Assembly: GCA_964200075.2 (NCBI GenBank)
Contig: CAXNAA020000062.1
Location: forward strand, 1-30,411
DNA: 30,411 nt
Direction: 5' to 3'
Source of the DNA: Sphacelaria rigidula
Taxonomy: Eukaryota; Phaeophyceae; Sphacelariales
The notes beneath the pieces are model-generated. The model saw only the letters and a program-made list of their open reading frames with translations, searched no databases and was not told the DNA's origin. A program made the position numbers and the translations under genes. Every line of letters starts with the position of its first letter. Position 1 is the first letter of the stretch. Of the stretch, positions 12,401 to 18,400 are shown piece after piece.

Positions 12401-15400
12401 GCTGCGGTTACTCATCAACTCTTTTTTTGAGTACGTTAGAACCACCGCGCCCCGTATTGGAGTGGGCTGCCGACTAGTTAATAGAAGTTAAGATACATGG
12501 TTCAAATCCCTATGCGTTGCATATTTCCCTCGAAGTATCTGATTCCCACCACCGAAAGCGCCAGTACGTGAGTGAACCAACAAGAATTTAACCAGAGTTT
12601 GACGAGGGATGACTCGGTGGGGGAGGGCCGATCGAATCCGAGAGACCGAAATTCAAGGCGGGTGGGGTGCAAGACGCGTCGATCCCGCGACTTTACAGAC
12701 TCGTCCCGAGGAAAGGGGGGGGGGGGTTGACGTGCCACGTACCAAAAATAACATAAAAAACGTTTTCCACATACTCGAGGTCATGTTGGGGCTAGACGAC
12801 TTTCATAGACATGAGGGGAATATGTCAACGTCACGTCCATAGCTTGAGGTATTTCACCCGCCTCTTCCAACCTGCGACAGCACAAATGGAAAAGAACGAC
12901 CCACCTTTTGGAGGTAGACATTTTGCGGGTGCTCGGCGACGAAATCTCCCATGTCCATCGGTGGTCTGAACCTCGGCGGGGGGATAGCAATCGCACGGAT
13001 GAAAAATACCCGAAATCCTCCCTGTCGACATTCCGCCACTCTCTGCCTCTCCGCCTCGTCTCCCTCACCCAAGTCCTCACGATCATCATCTTCCTCTATT
13101 GCCATGCTCTTCCACGCGTTGTTCTCGCCGTACGCGAACAACAAATTAAGGACGGCAAACTCCTTTTTCCAGAGGAGCTGCATCTGTAGCTCAACCTCGA
13201 TCGTGGGCATGAACTTATGTGCAGGCTTCGTAGTGACGTCTGCACTACCAGCCCCTGCATCTGCCACTGCGGGATTGATCCCCCTCGAAATGGCGCTGCC
13301 GGGGTTGCCATCTCCGCCGTCCAAATCTTCACCGTCATCGTCACTGTCGTCCGCCGACATCGGGTCAGAGTCGTCACCAGTTTGATCATCGTCCGCATGT
13401 CGGTCGTGACCGGGCATCCCAGGATCTCGGCTCTACTTTGAGGGTCAAAGAACACGGATGTATGATGTGTGACGGGAGTGGGTGCGGATTGGGTGCGGAT
13501 TGGGTGCGGAGTGGGTGGGTGGGTGGGTGGGGGGGGGTCAATCCTCGTGTTGGATCAACTCACGTTAACCAAGAGCTGCAAGAGGAACAGAGGTACGACT
13601 TCTACCCGCACGATCACGATGTGCAGGTGTTCGCCGCTCACACATCGAATGACTCATGGGCTGCAAAACCATCAATCACCATGTGTACTGGCACCCTGCT
13701 TCTTCATTTTTCCCTGCCGCGCTGGACGCTAGGCATGATGAGTAGCGCAAACATGACGCCTCAGCTTCTCGTGGTGAATCGTCTCACCTGGACAGCAGAT
13801 GAAATTTCCGAGTTGACTGCACGATTCGCCTGGCGGGACTTCTCACTCAGTGGTACCTGAAAATAGGTGCACCCGAAGTAAGTGTTCAAAGAGACGACGG
13901 TCGTTTCCATCGTTATATCATGCCAGACGCCATTACGCCAGAGTGTGTCTCGTTTTGGTGCATCTCAGAGACGGGCCCGTACGGCCCATATTGCTCAAAA
14001 TCATACTCACAAGGCATGATGAGTAGCACAAACAACTCTAGGGATGGCTGTTCGACCCCGCGACGATTCGCCACACAGCGCATCATGTTCCTATTCAAAT
14101 GTGCAAGAAAATCAAGAGTTTTGATGTGGAGGACAGAACAAGGAAAAAACAGGCTTCCTTACCCGGAAGTAAGCATGAACTGCGGCAACATGGGGGCACT
14201 TTACTCTCGGGCAGTCGTGTTATAAGACCGGCAACTCACGCCACCTTCTTTCGACCCAACGAACCATCAGTAAACACGAAGTTATGTAGGATGATAAAAT
14301 ATGCGGAAAGTTGTGCACAGGCTGAGGTCCAACACAATCATGTTCGCTCAGTAGGAAGGCAGCATGAGTTGCGTCAACATGGAGCACATGGCTTTCTGTG
14401 GACACATGTAAAATCATGGCTCATCATCGCGAATGTCGTGTTCTCCGATAATATTCCCTGATTTCCAACATACACAATATCATGTCCGAAGATTTCACCT
14501 CAACACGTGCGATGTGGGCTTCAATTCGCTCTTCTCCTCATGAACTTCAATTCACTTTCGCGCACTGGGTTCAGTTCATCGTTGTAGTGATCACATTTCG
14601 AATGCGTCAAGAAAGGAACATCACACATAATTCACGGCTACAATTTCGGTGTTCGACAGCAATCCTTGCTCGAAGCCTCACCAAGGAAATGATCGTCACC
14701 TGGAATCATGGGTGAAACCACTACTTCAAACTCAGCAGATGCGGGAAGATAGAAAAAACTGATGATCGTGCACGACGGGGCAAACAGTACGCAGGTGGGG
14801 GGCCGGAAAAACAAGGCGACCTATACATTTCTTCGAAGTCCATGATCGATTTCTCCGAATAAACCGACCCCGACACAAACCGTCATCTCAACACCGACCC
14901 AATTGCTATCAGAACCCTCGGGCGAAGATGGTGCATGATCACCCTCAGCAAGGTTCACGTCAGAGGCACTCAGATCGACGCCGCAAGCATTTAGCATCGA
15001 CTGTCGAGAATTTTCTCCAGTCTGAAATCAAGTAGTCACGCTGTCAACCAGATACGAACGCTCAAAGCTCCAGAGGTGTACTGAAAAAAAGCACGTTCGC
15101 TCAGTAGGAAGGCAGCATGAGTTGCGTCAACATGGAGCACATGGCTCTCGGAGAACACAAAAAGTCATGACTCATCATCGCGAAACGCGCTCATATCTCG
15201 AGCTATACCACCACAAAACCTGCGGACGAGCTTTGGCCCGTTTCATCTCCTGGAAGCTAGATTACCCTGACGCGTGAACGTGCACCGCACCGGTATCATA
15301 CTTCCAGCTCAATAGCAACATCGTGAACATCCCCTACCGCATGTTCCAGGGAAAAGCACTCGCCGACGAAATATCATCGCGGCGCAAGATTTCGAACCTG

Positions 15401-18400
15401 AAAGAGCTTGTTGGAACCATCCTTCCTGATATTCGGAGAGAAGGCCCCGCAGTTCTGACACTTCTTGCTCTCTCCCATGGTCTTGACGAGGCTTTCCACC
15501 AACTGTCGTCTGAACATCGTAAACGAGTCGGGCGAACGAAACACCTGGATCATGTCAAAATAATGGAACATGGCCCTGAAACGTAACTCTGGGCACTCAA
15601 CTGTTCAGCACGAACTCGTGGGACACAGAGGTACTTTCAAGAACAGCTTACCGCAGAGCCCGATTGTGACCACCACACCACCGCGCTCGTGGACGCCCCT
15701 CGAGCTCGTCCTCCAAGCTCCCGAGTATGCGATCTCGGTACCTGACCAGTTTTCATGAGGACGATACTCGCACCAGTCAACGAATGCACACAGACCGCGT
15801 ACACAGATTACGGTCACGAAACGCTCATCGATCATAGATTGCAAACGTTGGACAGCTGTTTGTGTGTGGGTTTGTGTGAATCAGGTCATTTGGCTTCCCG
15901 TTATGTTCGAGCATCCGAATCATCACCTAGCTGAGTTGGCACATTTCCTCCACAGTTGCTCACAGACAGCGCTGGATGACAAACCACAAACGGTAAGTAC
16001 CGTAGTGCAAAAGGTAGCGCTAGGGTTCTTGTCCAAGGAACATCTTTTGCAACCAAGGGTTTGTATTTGTAAAACTCAGTCGAGGAGTCTGTGCCTGATG
16101 AGCGTCAAGTCAGTCGTTCAGGTCGACTCTGGCCCATACAATTTAGTTTTGCACTCTCAGGTTCTTGGATAGAGCATGGTACGACTCTTCAAAACTGGGG
16201 GTCATAGGTTCGAGTCCTGTAGAATATGTATCAACCAAATCGTAACTTTCCGTAAGGGTCGATGTAGGCACGGGGGCGACGTATGCACACGTACAGCGAC
16301 AGGGACTCCACAATATTTGCCCTTTATCGCCACGCGACCAGTAGGGACAGATCGGATTGCACATATCCGATCCGCCGCCCTCAAGTGCGTGACAAACATG
16401 ACACCAAACCCGCCTCACCCGTTGGCGGAAACAAGGCCGTTTTTATCGGGACTATCGCTTGTCCGTGCATCATCGCGGAAGCTGTCCTGACGCAAGTATC
16501 CCAGTAACGAATCCTCCAGTTCCAAAGCTTCTTGGGCACGCCCCGCATCGACCAGCATGATCTGGGAAAGATACGCCGGAAAGGGGAGTGTTTTCAAGTA
16601 TCTCGCACAATACGGGAACAGTACATTGCACGCATTTCCATGGCTGAAATGGCACGGTCATTTCGTGAATGGCCATGACAGGCAAGCTTGTAATTGAGGA
16701 TGCCTCTACACACGGCATCAAGGGCTAGGTCACGGGGATGCCCAGAAGTTCACCGGGTGTCTCACACCATCGTGGGAACATGCGTCCCGGGCAAGACAGG
16801 AGTAACTTATTTTCGCCATTGCGTGTAGAAGGGGACCGACGCATGTTTCGACTATTCCGGGCCTCTCAACAAACGCCCATGTCACTTCAGACACTGTACC
16901 AAACTTGTACTGGGACCGGGTGAATGTTGACTTAATGCCCTCGCTCTTCGACGAACATGCTCAGAAGCTTACCAGGTTCATGTCACCATTGTGGGATATT
17001 TGGCCCACGTAAGACAGGGATAACTTTTCATCATCATTGCATGTGGGACGACAGATACGTTTTTCGATTGCTCAGAATGCTCGCGGGCTACGGTTCCGTC
17101 AGGATAGATGTGGCCGAGGTCACGTGGTTCGATACCCTCGATCTTACACACACATGCTCAGAAGCTTACCAGGCTCATGTCACCATGGAAGGGGGATGAA
17201 GCGAGTCGTGAGTTTCAAAGACCTAACCCCAACCCTCACGTACCTCGACCCTCACACCCCCAGGGTACGTAAGATTTCGGTCATCGTCATTGCATGTGAT
17301 ATCACAAGAAAGTACTTACTGCCGCTAGTAGTGGAGACGTGAAAGGGAAAGAAATGGAAAATCGAACATGCTGTCGTGCATGCGACCAGGCGAAGGCAAC
17401 ACCAGCGTTTTTTTCCAAGAAATCGACGTCATCCTCGAGTGCAGAACTGGTTCCGAACCATCACACTTGTAACTCGGAGACGAGGAAACACGAGTTAAGT
17501 ATTCGCGACCACGAGCCAATCAATGATTGCACGAGGGACCACAGCTGAACTTCATCATGCAATACAAGAATGATTGCAGATGTGGACGTTCATCAAGATA
17601 TGCGTCCACATTCGGGATCGAGATCCACAAACATACGCCTGACTCATTTCTCCGGTAACATTGCAGCCACGAGAGATCCAACACTCGACAGGTGAGAGCG
17701 TTCAGGATATGTTGGCACCCGGTCCGTCCATACCAAGACGTCAAGCTAAAGGGTATTAACTAGCTTTTCATCTAGTACCTGAGTCACGATTCGCTCCTCA
17801 ACGTAGTTGCACCTAATCGGGGCATCAAATAAGTAAAAATGGTACTCCGATACGTCGCACGTAGGTATATGTGCAGAAGGAATCGACACGGTGGGGAAGC
17901 CCATCAGAGGTCCACCTCCGGCGCGCAGTGGGAGTCGGATTTTGCTCGGAAGCTTACCAGGTTCTTGTCACCACTCAGGATCGAACATCCTTCCAAGATG
18001 CATCCGGTAAGACAGGGATAACTTTTTATCGTCATCGCAAAAATCCCGGTTCCGGCCCCGTGTGTTTCCTCTCGATGTATGATACATTTCGTGAGAATCG
18101 TGGAGGATTTTGCCGCTTCCCGCCCACTTGAGGTTTTGCTCGGAAGCTTACCAGGTTTCTGTCACCACTCAGGATTGAAGAATACATTCATCCGGTAAGA
18201 CAGGGATAACTTTTTATCGTCATTGCAAAAACCCCGTTCCCCGCCCCGTGTGTTTCCTCCCGACGTATAATACATTTTGTGGGAATCATGAAGGATTTTG
18301 CGCTTACCAGAGGTTTACCTCCTGCGCGTAGATGGAGTCAGGTTTTGCTCGGAAGCTTACCAGGTTCTTGTCACCACTCAGGATCGGACATCTTTTCAAG

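Noticed and set aside
12440-12530. B-box-like GGTTCAAATCC suggesting a second tRNA or SINE.
   Set aside because: The T stem has mismatches, no acceptor stem forms, and the A-box match is weak.
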